Shown: positions 50,486-63,708, numbered from the stretch's first letter. The stretch is DNA of 64,000 bases from Rotaria socialis (GCA_905331475.1 CAJNYU010002094.1:62001-126000), one strand, 5' to 3'. Program-made: numbers and translations. Notes: a model not told the origin generated them from the letters alone.

Positions 50486-53400
50486 CTAATTTGGAATTGA
50501 AGGCAAACGCAATTGCTGTTGTGGTAGAGACGAATAAAAAAGAAGATAGGCATGAACATTATGTTCGAGTTCACTTTTTTCAGCCACACGAATGGCATGA
50601 TCATTACAATAATACCATTGTTTACCGTCATTACAAAAGGATGTATAATGGCCACTATTCATTGAACCATAATGATTAACAACGGCTACAAGAGAATATT
50701 TTGATGGTGATGGAGTCTGAGACCAATGTGAAAAATCAATATTAGATATTGGATATCGAATTAATGTTTCATTTTTTATATAATGTGTTTGTTGAAGACG
50801 AAAACTAGAAATTAATAAACAAATATATTTTATACAAGAAATTGGATAAATGACTTGATTTAAAGAAAATTCAATTTAACAATATTGTTAATAGTTGAAC
50901 TACATGAATATATATATATATATATATAGATAGATAATCTCTTTCAATCTAGATCTTCAATGATAGATTATGAAAAGTTCACCCTTTTCTGCATTCAATT
51001 CAGCTGTTTCGTTCAAAACCATTTATAAAAAGTAGATCAATTGAGAATTGTCACATATTGATAAACAATTATAATTCAACACTCCTGAATGTATGTGTAA
51101 TAACAATAAATAAAAAGATCTCAATTGAAGTTAATTATTGTTCTGTCATTCAAACAATCGAAAAAGCATCTATTTATTCATAGGAAGATTCGGTTGAATT
51201 AAATAATTATAAGAATCCATCAAAATTTCTAGGAAAAGAAATATTCTCACTCGTGCATCTTTACTCAATTTTACGAAGAAATCTTCAAGTTAAAATCAGT
51301 TTAGCTAGAGCATAGATGATATTTAAAAACGAAGGCTCGTATAAAACTCTGAAGCATTAGTTATTCTTACCGTTTGAAATGCACAATAAATATTTTTGGT
51401 AGCTCCCAAATATCTAAACGTCGTTTCTTTTCTGATACACGTTTACAATTTGAACATTCGTACCGTTCATCGCCTCTTAGATATTCGAACTCTCGAAATA
51501 AATCTAAACAATCATCTAATGAACATTGTCGAACGCGTGGAATAGGTACACTAATCATTGCGAATGCATCAAAACGAATGGAATTATATGAGCATAATAA
51601 ACATATTGTGGTAGATTTGAATAGACCATAGAAAAGATCAATTATTATTGATTTATTATGTGAAAGAAATGATTTTTTGCTTGCTTCAGCTAGTTGTCGA
51701 TCAGTTTTAAAATTTTCTGATTTAAGTTCTTCAATACGTGGACGAGTGGCCTAAGAAAATAATATAGAAATGTTTTTTGATATTCTTATTGTTTTTGTTT
51801 TTTTGCTCGTACTTGATTAAGATCTTCATGTAATGCATCGAGTAGAAAGACAAGAAATTCATGTGCATCTTGTTGTTGTGTACCTAAATAAGCCTTTTGA
51901 AGTGTTCCAACAACATATTTAAATGGTTGTGGTGCAACATATGAATATTGTTGACACCATAATAAATAAATCAGTTTAAACCATTCTTTAACAACTAATC
52001 CACCAGAGCCAAATTTATTTTTTGTATTTATATCTTTATCAAAATCACCTGATAAGAAATAGTTTGTTAATTTAAGATTAAAACTTAAAGATTGAATAAT
52101 TGAATTCATATAACATGAATTTCCGAGGTTTTTTAAACCGGTAGGACCATTTACTTGTAAATTATCAGTAATTGCACGGTAATCATATGCGATTTGTTGA
52201 CGAGTTTGTTGGGTTAATATTGGTTTCGTATCACGATTGACTGATGGTGTTATATGAATAGGAGTTTTATTTGTTTCATTTTCAGGAATATCTGTTATGT
52301 ATCGATTACTTTTTGTATCGATAATTACTTTACTAGGAGAAGAAAGAAAGATCAATAATCATATATGAATATTTCACATAGAACTTATTCAACATACCGA
52401 CCAGTGACAGCATCAAACTTCTTTCTATATTGTTCATCTGTATTATTAATAGGTACGGTTCGATTGAATGGACGATATATAGGAAGCGTTCCACGATTAA
52501 GTGTGGGAAATTTTGAAACATCCGTAGGTGGAATATTTTCTCTATTTGAATCATTTTTATTTACATTTTTATCAATCAGTTTTGGGATTTCAGAAGAAAT
52601 ATTAGTAGTATTCGAAATGATTGGAGTAACTGATGAAGGATGTGCTGCAATATCTGGTACAATCGGAATATTTGGCAATTCTTGATTTACTGGTGAAGTT
52701 GGTCTAAAGTAATAGAAGATTCAAAAGAGATTATATTTTCTTTTAAATATTCATGAAGTCTGTAGAAAGATAGTTCAGTTCATCTAAAGAATTAATGTAG
52801 TCAAGTGGTTCTAATTCAATGAATAGTTACCAAAGATTTCACCCGTTGTGTTCTCTGTATTTCAAAAAAAAGACACTGGGTTTTTGAAAATTATCTAATT
52901 ATTTCGAGTTCATATTTCCAAGGATTTTCATTTCAATCTAACACTACTGATTTAATCATCGACTTAGATCTATGGCTAAGTAGAATTGATGAAATTAAAA
53001 CGAAGAAAATCAATAGAACCACATATAATTATCTTCAATAATACATTAAATTCTTCTAGTCATTTCAATTATATCAATTAATATTCATTTCCGATAAGAT
53101 AATTTTACAATTTGTTTGCCTATTCAAACTAACCCTATTGGTTGTATTGGTTTCATTGATCGATCTGGAATTTCAGGTTGTTCTTTTACTACTATTACTG
53201 ATGGTATTATTGGTGTTGGTTGTTGTTGTTGTTCTTCTTCAATCTATAAGATGGGACGAAAAACAAACTATTCATTAAAATTAGTAAAACACTAAAATTC
53301 GTACTTGTTGAATTGGCAATTCTTCTGATTCGATAATATTTGATTCAGGTTTTTGACTATTAATTGGTTTTCGTGTTCGATCAATTTGTGGAACAATAGC

Positions 53401-55124
53401 TGATGTAATAGTCGCTGCTTCTGGCTGAGCATTAGTTGTTACATCAGCCGGTACTTCCTCAAGTACATATACGTCATCAGGATAGGAAACCTCTTGAATA
53501 GAAAAATTTTATGAATAATTATTCATAAAATAAATTTTCTAACCAAACGATCGAAGTTCTCCAAGAGGTTTTCTTGAAATTAATGGAGCCGTATTTTCGC
53601 CTGGATAATATGTCATCCAATCTTCATAACCACCATCCAGAATTAATGGTTCATGTTTCAATTTAACATCTCGATCAAACTAAGAGAATTTTTATTTAAT
53701 AAAAGAAAAGAAAAGAAAATTTATAAAAAAAAAGTCACTTACCGAAAAAATAGCTTGCTTCAAACCCATTAGACAATGGCCAGCTTTCAAATTATTCTCA
53801 TAACTATCATCATCAAATAAAACAATGTAATCATAAGTTGCACGTTGCTTAAATTTTGTACAAGCATTTTGATCTGTCAAGGCTGATTCTACACCCCATG
53901 ATGTCCATCTAAATATTGTTGAACGGTTTTTTTAGTAATTCCGATACTGCATATAGTTTTTGTTTTTGTTTTTCTCATACCCTTTTCCATTCATAAGATC
54001 AGCTGGAGTATGAATACAAGCAGATGTTCTCATATGTGATTGATCATAATCAGTTGTTGAACGCATATCAATTAGTAAAATATTCTTTTTGAGTTCATTC
54101 AAATATTTATAAAGTAATTTAGGCGAAATCGATTTTTCAACTATGAAAAAATTTCAAAATAAAAAAATTCCAAAGTTATTAGATCAAAGAACATGCTTAC
54201 GAGATGCTTCTTCATCAATAGCTGCTTGAATTTTTCTTTCTTCTTCAATTTTCGCTGCATTTTTCGCATCATATCTATATGAAAAAAAGGCTTGTCAAAA
54301 GAATTTCTACAAGATTAAAATCGAATAGACAAGTCTATATCAATGATGTTACACTCAAGTAGAGAACAACAATGAGAAGTTAGTTTTTTTAATCATGAAT
54401 GGATTATATACGAGATCCCTACATTCGAGAGATTTCCTAATAACGTAACAAATGAGATTTTGATCTTCAACAGTAATAGTCAGAATTTTCTCGCATCGAT
54501 ACAGTCAGTCCACCCAAGTAGTCTCATTGCAGAACCATAGAGTTATGTTAAAATTTCTCTCATCTTTTCAATAGTTCAAGAATTTTCAACTGTTTCAAAA
54601 CTCTAAATTTGAAATATCTGCAATGTAGCAATATATATTGTTCTGGTGCGATTGGAAAGACCATTTACACATTGCCCCACTATAGTATTTTATAAACAGA
54701 TCAATTGTTTTACCTTGTTTTTAAACTGGCTGATAATTGATCTGCTTTTTCCCACCAAAGCAAAGCACCCTTTTGATAATATTGTACGCTACTCTATTGC
54801 GAAGAAAAAATAAATAAAACTTTAGTTATTGTTTCTTTTTTTGCTAAATGCATGATTTCTATTTACTTGATTGTTAGCAATATCTTTTGCTTGTTTTAAA
54901 GCAGTAAAGCATGCAAATAATCTCATATATAGAACATAGGCACGTTCTTCATCATTAATTAATTCTGCTTTTTTTGCTTCAGCCCATATCGTTTCAATGA
55001 CGTGAGTTATCTGCGCACAGCTTGATGATTTAGCTTTTTGAATTGATGGATTATCATCAGCACGTTTATTTAATTCTTCAAGATTATTTGCAAGATATAA
55101 ATCAATTTTATTTGTTGTTGTCAT
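50486..55124 (-). CDS. USP8: ubiquitin-specific protease 8 (USP8/UBPY)
   Basis: Twelve exons from ATG 55124 to TAG 50486 keep one frame (898 aa). Domains in order: the N-terminal USP8 dimerisation/MIT-like helical domain (YLANNLEELNKRA, DEERAYVLYMRLF); a rhodanese-like domain without catalytic Cys (NILLIDMRSTTDYDQSHM, HEPLILDGGYEDWMTYYP); a disordered linker with STAM SH3-binding motifs PQIDRTRKP and PSVNRDTKP; and the USP catalytic domain with Cys box LKNLGNSCYMNSIIQSL, a CLLC/CSNC zinc site and His box NHYGSMNSGHYTSF. It removes ubiquitin from endosomal cargo such as receptors and works with STAM/ESCRT-0. Main exons: 55124-54867, 54140-53981, 53908-53743, 52703-52398, 52332-51813, 51750-51371 and 50804-50486. 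Shorter linker than vertebrate USP8 (over 1,100 aa). Confidence 0.93.
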
Positions 55125-55196
55125 TGAATATACATTAAAGGAAAATAAAAGAAAATCTAAAAACAAAAACAGAACTTCTTTTTATTTTTTATTCTT
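55125..55196 (-). promoter_or_regulatory. NMD3-USP8 intercistronic gap: polyA signals plus trans-splice-like acceptor
   Basis: Only 72 bp separate the NMD3 stop from the USP8 ATG. Read on the minus strand it contains two AATAAA hexamers (complements at 55188-55193 and 55181-55186), then TTCTGTTTTTGTTTTTAG ending at 55157, then 32 bases of leader and the ATG. This is the classic order for a downstream operon gene: polyadenylation signal, U-rich tract, 3' splice site, start codon. There is little room for a conventional promoter. Confidence 0.6.
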
Positions 55197-57476
55197 TTAT
55201 GAATCCATTTTATCGGGATCTTCCATAGTCATATCAGCTAACATCTCATCAAGATCGATACGTGGCGTATCCTCTTCAGTTGAATCACCGATATTATTTC
55301 CTGGTTCTTGTATTTTTTTCTCGTCTAAACAAATGAAAAGTAAAATATTTTTTTAGATTTTTGAATCATTAAAATTTATGCTGTTTTTATTTTACCTCTG
55401 TAGACATTGACGTTTTGTCTTAAAACAGGATCTTCTTCAAGATCTTCAAGAAATTCAGTATAATCCCTAAAATAAAACGAAATCAAATAGTCATTAATCA
55501 ATTTTACAAAGACATATAACAAACCGTTCAATAGTGCTATTGACACTTGCTGCATCTTCAACATCTAAATGTTTCAATTTCCATTGACGGCGTCGATTAC
55601 GGAGACTTTTATCAGCATAAATTTTCTTAACGAGAACCTATACATACGATTTTTTTTTATAACAAACAGAAAAACAACATTATCAATAGATCAACGAACC
55701 ACATCAGGTAGCTTGTCCAGGTCAAAATCATTCAAACTTGGATCGCTAACATTACTATTCTGTAGATCAAATCTAATTTTATAACAATGAATTAGGAAAT
55801 GTTCATTTTCAATAGTATTTTCCATACCCCATAACAGTATCGCCCGGATGTAAAATATGACCCAGATGACTAATCGTTGTATATTGCTTATCAACAACAC
55901 CGATTTCCGATGATTTCATTACGAATACTTCGGCAAGAGCATGCTAAAATGTTTTGTTTTTTTGAAGAATTCATATATATAAAATTAAATCCGACTCATC
56001 AAGATAATTTCTTTTTCTTAACTCAATCAATTAAATTTTAATAACCAACCTTCTGCGATTCTTTTCCATAAACATGAGGTTTCGACGTTGAATCAAGAAC
56101 GTTAACATCACAAACAATGTACTCAACAAGATGTTTCGAATCACATATAGATGAAAATGGTGACCGCCAAAATTCATTCGACGAAATCGGTTCAACTAAA
56201 ATTCCATAATTAATTCAGATCAAATTCTTTTTCTTCTTCTTATTCTCACCTTTAAGTGTTTGTGGATCAATTAAATAAACGTTTTGTGTTACACGTGAAC
56301 AAATACATATTGGACCAATATTACCAAGATGCTTTGATTGTTTTTTCGATAAACAAACAATATCATCCTGATAAATATGTGCACATGAAATATCTTGTTT
56401 TTACTTAGATTCTTCTCTCTTACTTTACACACAGGAACGATTTCAACAAGTGTTGTATATTTATAGTTATAAATATTACTATGTATATCATGTGAAATAA
56501 GACGTTTTGATGTTTCAAATCTGCAATTAAATTTCAATAACAAAAAATCAAATACTATTAAATAAATCAAGGTAAAAGAAAACAAAGAATTAACCTGCAT
56601 GGCACAACACACGTAAGAAAATCGACTAATTTTCTTCCGCTATTCTGTTCTGCAAAATAGAAGTCTAAACCACCATGAACTTGTTTTATATTTGATGCAT
56701 CGGCGTGAGCATTATGTTTAAGTAAAAGTTGTTCGAGATAAAAGAATGTTTTTTTATGTGAAGTCTAAATAGAATTTTTATTCAAATGAAAATAAAATAG
56801 AATCAATAAACTAACTCGTTGTCGAACTTGAACAAGCGCTTTCCAATAATCTTTAGCTTCGACTCGTTGACAATCATCACATATTTGATTAAATATGGTA
56901 AATTCAACAATAAATGTTTGTTGGAGTATAGCACCTTGTGCCACTTCTTTTTGAACAGTTAATTTAACCTTTACTCTTTTTGAATGAGGTTCAGTCCAAA
57001 TAAAACCAGCATCAACTAATCTTACCTAAATATTAGTATTATTTAATAGAAATTTCAAAATTCTTTTACTTACTTCTTTATTTAATCCTTTAATACGTTT
57101 TAAACATACGGTTAATAATTCCCGAGATTCTAATTGTGCACTTATCCATGTATTTGGAGGTTGAAGATAACTATGGACAAAATATATTTCAATTAGAAAA
57201 GAAAATAGTTAAGTTGTAAATATATATATATACCGAATACATTTGTTGCACATTTGTAATTGACCTTGCTTAGGAATAAGTTCTGTTATATCGATTTGTG
57301 ATTGCATGCATCCATTACACATATTCAGTGCATTTGGTTCAATCAAAACACCACATTGACAACATAAACTAAATGATATCGAAAGTAAGTGTTAACAATC
57401 AAAATAATTAACTAGTTGACATACATTTTGCCAGCAGTTGTAGTTGGTTCAATACTATCAGTTATATATTCCATGA
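55197..57476 (-). CDS. NMD3: 60S ribosomal export adaptor NMD3
   Basis: Thirteen exons from ATG 57476 to TAA 55197 (e.g. 57476-57427, 57368-57234, 57170-57074, 57025-56816, 56764-56595, 56520-56424, 56367-56250, 56195-56050, 55943-55828, 55772-55700, 55637-55525, 55466-55396, 55324-55197), 507 aa, close to the 503 aa I recall for human. The N-terminus holds CxxC zinc pairs (LCCQCG, CNGCMQ, CNKCIRYLQPPNTWI, CDDC). Family stretches are very clear: VRLVDAGFIWTEPHSKRVKV, VEAKDYWKALVQVRQR, SKRLISHDIHSNIYNYKY and ITHLGH-type HLGHILHPGDTVMGYDL. The acidic C-terminus ends with a leucine-rich nuclear export signal, IDLDEMLADMTM. NMD3 binds the nascent 60S subunit and links it to CRM1 for nuclear export. 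First gene of a head-to-tail run of four. Confidence 0.96.
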
Positions 57477-57841
57477 TGTATAAATTTGTTAACCGATGCG
57501 AGTTGTTAATCTAAAAAAGATTTTATCTACTAGAATTTATTTATGAAATTACTAAATCAAAATGAATACTCTAGAATAAATAATGGCGTTACCCAGCGTG
57601 AATGATTTCATTGGTGATAAAGTGTCGAATGATCTTTTTACTACGAATTTCATGCATTGAATACAAGATTTAATTGAATAAAAAAGAACATCTATTATTC
57701 TAGTTAATAAATTCATTCCATTATTAATGTATTTACCTGCATATTAACAGAAGGTCACTTAAAAAATTAACGCCATCTATTGGAAAACCAAGATTTTGAG
57801 ATTGACGAGTCAAGTACACCTTTGAAACTTAAGAAAAGCAT
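57477..57841. other. 5' flank of NMD3, no gene seen
   Basis: About 365 bp upstream of the NMD3 ATG, the expected site of the promoter for the minus-strand gene run. No recognisable motif. Minus-strand acceptor-like sequence near the ATG suggests a possible 5'-UTR splice. Confidence 0.4.
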
Positions 57842-58128
57842 CCCAGGTCGAGCATTACGGCTACCAGAAACGGCCGTAACCGTTAACGTATACTGCCGTT
57901 TCTCACCGTAAATGGCCGTAACTAGACGTTTTGGTATGCACCGTATTACGCCCGTAATTAATCGTGTCGTAAACGGTGACTAACGACCGTAATGTGGTCG
58001 GATATTTCCGTGTCCGACCGTATCCGATCGTTTATGGCACGATACAAAACGACCGTAATACGGTGCATACCAAACGGCCGTAAATTATGGCCAAACGGCT
58101 GTGTACGACACAAGTTGATCGACCTGGG
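57842..58128. mobile_element. ACGGCCGTAA-rich foldback element
   Basis: 287 bp, bounded by CCCAGGTCGA and its exact inverse TCGACCTGGG. Subterminal sequence TTGGTATGCACCGTATTACG near 57934 is inverted at 58035-58060 (CGTAATACGGTGCATACCAA). Most of the interior is made of CCGTAA, ACGGCCGT and TTACGG words. No coding content. It sits immediately upstream of the NMD3-led gene run. Confidence 0.75.
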
Positions 58129-59354
58129 TTATGCTATTCAACGTGACTTCAATTCTTCGTTTTATCGGTAAAATCTCGTATGATTACAAACCATAGGTGC
58201 TTTCAACAAAGAATTAACTTATCTTTCGCTCTACAGCGCTCTAACATTTAAGCATCTAACATTCGATCTGATCCGATATCTTTTATTTTCATATAAAATA
58301 TTTTGATATAGCAATTGTAAAAACAAGAATATTGATTTTTATATCATTTTTTCGAACAAAAAAGAACCACCCATAACAAGATAATGATGAATTACGAATA
58401 AGATTCTTCGAAAAAATACGACCAAGATGTTTCATCTGCCTCCGAAATAAACATTCATCCTAATATTATGCATTGGGCCATCTACCATTGTCCAATCCGG
58501 TCATATTCTATTGATTCTCATTGGAAGGAAAATTCTAAATAAAGCGTTAGATCAACTGTTGATATTCCCGGTGTTGCTTTCTGAAAATCAATTCATGCCT
58601 TTGTTAGAAATATAAAAATAAGAAGTAGAGCTATTGCTAAGTTTACTATTTATGTTTTGAATGTCACATCTATGAACAACGAAACATCATTGATGAATGA
58701 TGATTATGTTCAAGTGACCGTTTGAAAATAAAAGATAACTTTTATTTGATGAAATAACCGATGAAATACTTAAATCTCTAGACGTTACCTGGTTACTATT
58801 TCAAATTCATTTCTATTTACAACCGTCATTGGACACACTATGAATTATTCATTGCTCGTTTTACGATGATGACTAATAATTATCAGGGAGTTGTACTTCA
58901 TGCTTTAGACTTTCATACATAAAAGAATAATGGAGCATTCCATGCATATTGGCCATTGAAAATAAAATTTGCTTTTAAACATCTGAGAAAGTTTAATGGC
59001 AATATATTTGTTTATAAATGGAATGTATAGACACAAAAAAGAAATGTTTATATAACATATAGCAAAAAGAAAACAAAAAACAAACGCGAATTCATACTGA
59101 ATCAAAAGAAATAGAGGCAAAAGAAAAAAGTTCACACACCAAGAATACCCGCCTTGGAAAAAAAAACTTAATTACCTATCAGATAAACTAAAGACATCAT
59201 ATTCTAGTCTGAAATTTACTCCGTGTCCATATGCATATGTTTTTAACGAGATTCATTGACGCAGCATTTAAAAAAAATACTCGTTTTTCAAAAATGAAAA
59301 TACGACTAATTTACAAAAGACAAGAACAAAACAAAATGAGCACTATCGAGACAT
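58129..59354. other. intergenic, possible relic of coding sequence
   Basis: 3' side of the L1-type gene. On the plus strand 58450-58740 shows one frame with coding-like composition (NIHPNIMHWAIYHCPIR onward) broken by at least three stops before 58740; it may be a decayed gene fragment of unknown family. The minus-strand ORF 58905-59135 is low complexity and not called. Confidence 0.35.
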
Positions 59355-62300
59355 CTATACAGCAGTTGAAAAATTGTTTGGATCTTCATTCTGACCGTCA
59401 CTTTCGCCATACTTAACTAAATAAGTGCGTCGTTTATCGGCATCTAGTTCTGCCGTGGAATCATGTAATGATGATTGGCTATGCTTGGTTGATGAATCGC
59501 TTGGTCTAAATGGAACAAAAGAAAAATTTATTTTATTTTATTTATAAGGTATATTGTTTTTAAACGTACGCTTGATTATAATCATTGAATTTGCCGTCAT
59601 CATCATGGGTGAATGCATCTTGTTCCAATTCTATAATAAAAATAATCATCAAATCATTTTAAATTAACATATATGATATAATTATATATTTTAAATCTAT
59701 AGATTTGTTTTCTTTGCGACAAATAGTCACATAATCTTGATAGATTTTAGCAGAAAATGAACGAAATATTTACTTGAATATTTTCCACCTTTTTGTGTCA
59801 TGAGACCACAAACAACAATTACAACAATAATAAGAATGGCTAGTGAAACAAGGAGACCAATAAACCAAGAGGCATTAGTAACTCGTGGACCACGATCTAA
59901 AATAAAATTCATTAAAATCTTTCTATTAGTGTTGCTTTCGAAATACCTTTGCCAAGTGTTGAAACCAATTGAGGATCACTTTTAGTTTCAGCACGTATAC
60001 CATCACCAGCAACTAATATTGCTATATACGTTTTACCAGGTTCAAGTGGACTGACAATAATAGTATGATCATTTGATACAACATATGTTCGTTTAAATAT
60101 TGATTCACCATCTTAAAAATCAAAATTCATCATATGAATTTTAACTAGTAAATTCTAGTAATTGTTCTTTAGTGAATGGGGAAAACTCTGAGATGAATTC
60201 AAACGCTTAGCGTATTTCTACGGATCTGATGGATTTTTACAATATTTATTTAAATCATGGTTCTAATCGTCTCAATACCACAAAAAGCAACTAATTATTC
60301 TAAGATGTAATAAGGAGAACGATTTTTACATTGCATCGTTTTGATATTGAAACTCAAAAAAAAAAAAGAAAAATCCTCGAAGTATCTTAGAAAGATCAGA
60401 TTTTTTACTTAAACCTCGTGTAAATATGTAATATTCTCAGAGAAATTCCTTTCAAGATCTCTGTAACTCAAATGACTTTACAAGATGTATGTGATTTCAA
60501 TTTAGTTTCTACGTGTTGCGAGCTGTTCACTTCCAAGATATTCAACTTATACAAACCTCTTTCATCTTCTTTATATTGCACATAATAAAGACTACCATGA
60601 ATAGCCATAGCGTTTGGATCAAATGAAACATTAAAGAAGGTTGTTGCTCGATATGAAACAAAGAATTTTGGTTTCGATGGTACTTAAAAAATAGAGACGA
60701 ATTGAGATTATAGATAGTTTATATTCATCATTTCAATACATACCAAGACTGTGATTGGTTGTCAGTTCAAGCATAGCTGGACTTATTGAAAGACCAGCTA
60801 CAGTGCGTGCTCGTACTTGAACACGATATTTTGTATGTGGTTTGAGTCCACCAATCAGATAACTGAATTGATTACGATCTTGAATTATTATTGAAGGTTG
60901 ATCGAGACCTGGTTGAGCAACAATACTAAATAGAAGTCAGATGAAAATTGATTAAACAATTTAGTAATAATTATAACAAATACCTTTCGATCGTTTTATA
61001 ATCAATTTGATAACCAATTACAAAACCATTTGGTTCATCGGGTGGTTCCCAGAAGAGTAAAATTCCATTACCAGCATATTGTAAACCACGTAAATTAGTA
61101 ACTGGACCTGGACGTCCTTCTCGTGTTCGAAATTCTATCTAAAAAGAAAAGAAACTATGTGCGACTCTTTTGTATTTGAGACATTAATACATACAACAGG
61201 ACTTGTCGGTCCTAAATAGCGATCAGTTTCGATACGAATTCGTGCACCAACTAGACCATTTGCTGGAGCATTAAAAAGTATTATTCCAGTTTGATGCGGT
61301 GAAATATTCGATATAACACGAAGAGAATTTTCAGGATCATCAAGTCGAAACATTTCAATCTACATACAAACACATGCATAACATGCAAAATAAAAATACG
61401 AAAATAAACAACTTGATAAGCTTTAAGAGAGCCGCGAATATTAACTTCATCAGCAGTCAATGGAGGTTCCCATGCAAACTGTACTGTTGTAGCATCCAAC
61501 ACTTGTAAAAAGCGAAAACCACGCGGAATATATGTTGGTGCTAGAATACACATACAAACACATGCATTAAATATTTAAAAAAAGAAATTCGAAAAAATTT
61601 ATTCAAATTTTATTATTCATTTCAAGAAATAGCAAGTTTTTTAGTTGAACAAGATTTTTTTCGTTGATCACAACGTTGATTAGGATGATGTTTACGTTGT
61701 AATAGCATGGTTCGAATTGTTGTAGATTTAGGTGACGATGTTACAGATCGCGATGGTAAAGATATAGGATAAGTACAAGAAACATTGTTATAATTACCCG
61801 AATCTCCGGCAAATGCAACAAAATAAAGTGGAGGTTCAATAGCGTCAGCACCGTTCACTTCTAAACAGTAAAAAATACAGGCGAAGAATTTAATCTGTTC
61901 GAAATTTATCAAGTCAATCAAGAAATGTACAAGACATCGTTTATGTGTTTTTTGTTTTCACGGCGAGAAAACATACCTCCTGGTTGTTGATTAACTGCTT
62001 TCACATAGTATTGATAACGCATATTAAGGGCTGGATTTGGTATAGCAAAACGATTCTGTGGTGGATAGATACGTTGAGTCATAAATGGTTGTGGATTAGC
62101 ACCAGCCAAAAACGGACGCCAACCAATTTCATACCAAAATTTTGGTGCATTCCATTTTAATGGTGGCATACTCTATTGATTAAAATCATAGGATAAGTCG
62201 AATGCATCAAGATGAAAAAAAGAAAAATTTCTTTTCCTTACATCCCATTCGATGAGTAGCGGTATAAATTGTGTTGTAAATGCTTTAACACCAACTGGAT

Positions 62301-63708
62301 TGGACTCTGGTCGACATGTTGTCGTTGAACACATCGATTCTGATATAGCACTTGGATCGCTAGCACCAATACGATTGTAAGCAACAACACGAAATGTATA
62401 ATTAGTCCAACATGATAATGTTACACGTAAATCATATTGATTCGATGGAAGACGTGCTGTTTTATAGACTAAAAAATGAATTTTGAAAATGAAAACTTCT
62501 TTTTATAGAAATTTAAAAGCAATTACTTATTGCATGCGGTTCCAATCTAACTGAACCATCCTGTGATTTAATTTCATTGTAGGTTTCTCGACGTCGTTCA
62601 ACTGGTACGGATATCCAATCATTTTGTTGAAATGATGTATTATATTGTAATTCATAGTAGAGTATTCGTGCATTATTATCACCTGTATCAAAATTATTAT
62701 TTCTTTTTTTGTTAGTTTCATTCATGTATAATAAAAACAAAAGTCTGTCAAACCTGTTGCTTCCCATTGAACAATAGAAAAAGGGTGTCCAAATGAGTTT
62801 TGTGTTGAACCGCTACAATTGACTTTTGTTATTTTGGGTCTATTTGGCCGATCTTGAACAACTAATGTTGCCATCGCCTCATCCGAATCAAGTTCTGTAC
62901 TAGCACGACAAACATAAGAGCCACCATCATCAAATTGTACATCAACAATTTTCAATGTATTCTGATCAGCAATATCTTTTATAAAGCGACCTAAGTAAAG
63001 AAAGATACGGGTATAAAAAAAGAAATTAAAACAAAGAAAACAATATTGACCTGTATAGGCAAGTAAACGTCCATCTTTATACCAATCAATATCATACGAC
63101 AATGATGTATCAGCAATAGCTGTACAACGAAATATAGCATAGTAGCCACGACGCACTTCTTGGTTTCCTGGACGAGTTTGGATACGAGTTTTTCGTTTCA
63201 CATTCAACGTTCCACTGCGTATATCTGAACCAAATTTATTTGTCGCATTACATATATATACACCACTATCAGACGCAGATGCTTCACGTATTAGTAAACT
63301 TCCACTTGCTGATATTGTATACCTAATTGTTAGAAAAATTAAATTACAATGAATACTAAGAATCTATAAAACAAAAAGCACACATGCTGTAAACAAGACT
63401 ATTTTTATACACACATGCTGTTATAAACGCATGTCAAAGCGTAGGACACTTTTGTTTTCATACCGATTTAAAGGCTAGGTAAGATATATATATATATATA
63501 TATATACGCGCGTTGGAAGGTATTTGAAAACATAAATGATAAAGGAAAAGATTGATGAGTTACCTTCCACCAGTTATGACTTGATTACGTTTACTCCAAT
63601 AAACTTTGGGCGTTGGAGCACCAAACGCTTCACATGGTAGACTAATGCTTGATCCTTCAACAGCTCGATGCAGTGGATCGGGACCAATTTGAATTAGTGG
63701 CGGTTCAG
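59355..63708 (-). CDS. L1CAM/neuroglian-type cell adhesion protein, 5' end outside the window
   Basis: Many short exons from 63708 (an exon starting after TTGTAG) down to TAG at 59355-59357. Visible order: one I-set Ig domain (SSISLPCEAFGAPTPKVYW ... DSGVYICNATNKFG), a second (AIFRCTAIADTSLSYDIDWY ... DGGSYVCRAS), then five fibronectin III repeats (e.g. RPNRPKITKVNCSG, APTYIPRGFRFLQVLDATTV, GPVTNLRGLQYAGNG, VPSKPKFFVSYRATTFFNVSF), one transmembrane helix (WFIGLLVSLAILIIVVIVVCGL) and a short cytoplasmic tail starting KGGKYS. Two Ig followed by five FN3 and a GGKY juxtamembrane motif is the L1/neuroglian plan. The tail lacks a clear ankyrin FIGQY motif and ends STAV, a class I PDZ ligand. Expected in neuronal or epithelial adhesion. 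Exon ending at 61798 joins across a 250-bp intron to CACCAACATAT. Confidence 0.85.
63484..63506. repeat. (TA)n microsatellite in an intron of the L1-type gene
   Basis: Eleven or so TA units followed by ACGCGCG. Confidence 0.9.

Noticed and set aside
54822..55166. Upstream ATG extending USP8 by 14 residues
   Set aside because: The extension (MFLDFLLFSFNVYS) lies largely in the leader and reaches back across the acceptor ending at 55157; family alignment starts at MTTTNK (55124).
61622..61921. 99-residue minus-strand frame ending in a Lys/Arg-rich tail as an extra L1 domain
   Set aside because: Only the first part is exon; a GTAATT donor after 61798 joins cleanly to the next FN3 repeat, and the rest is intron.
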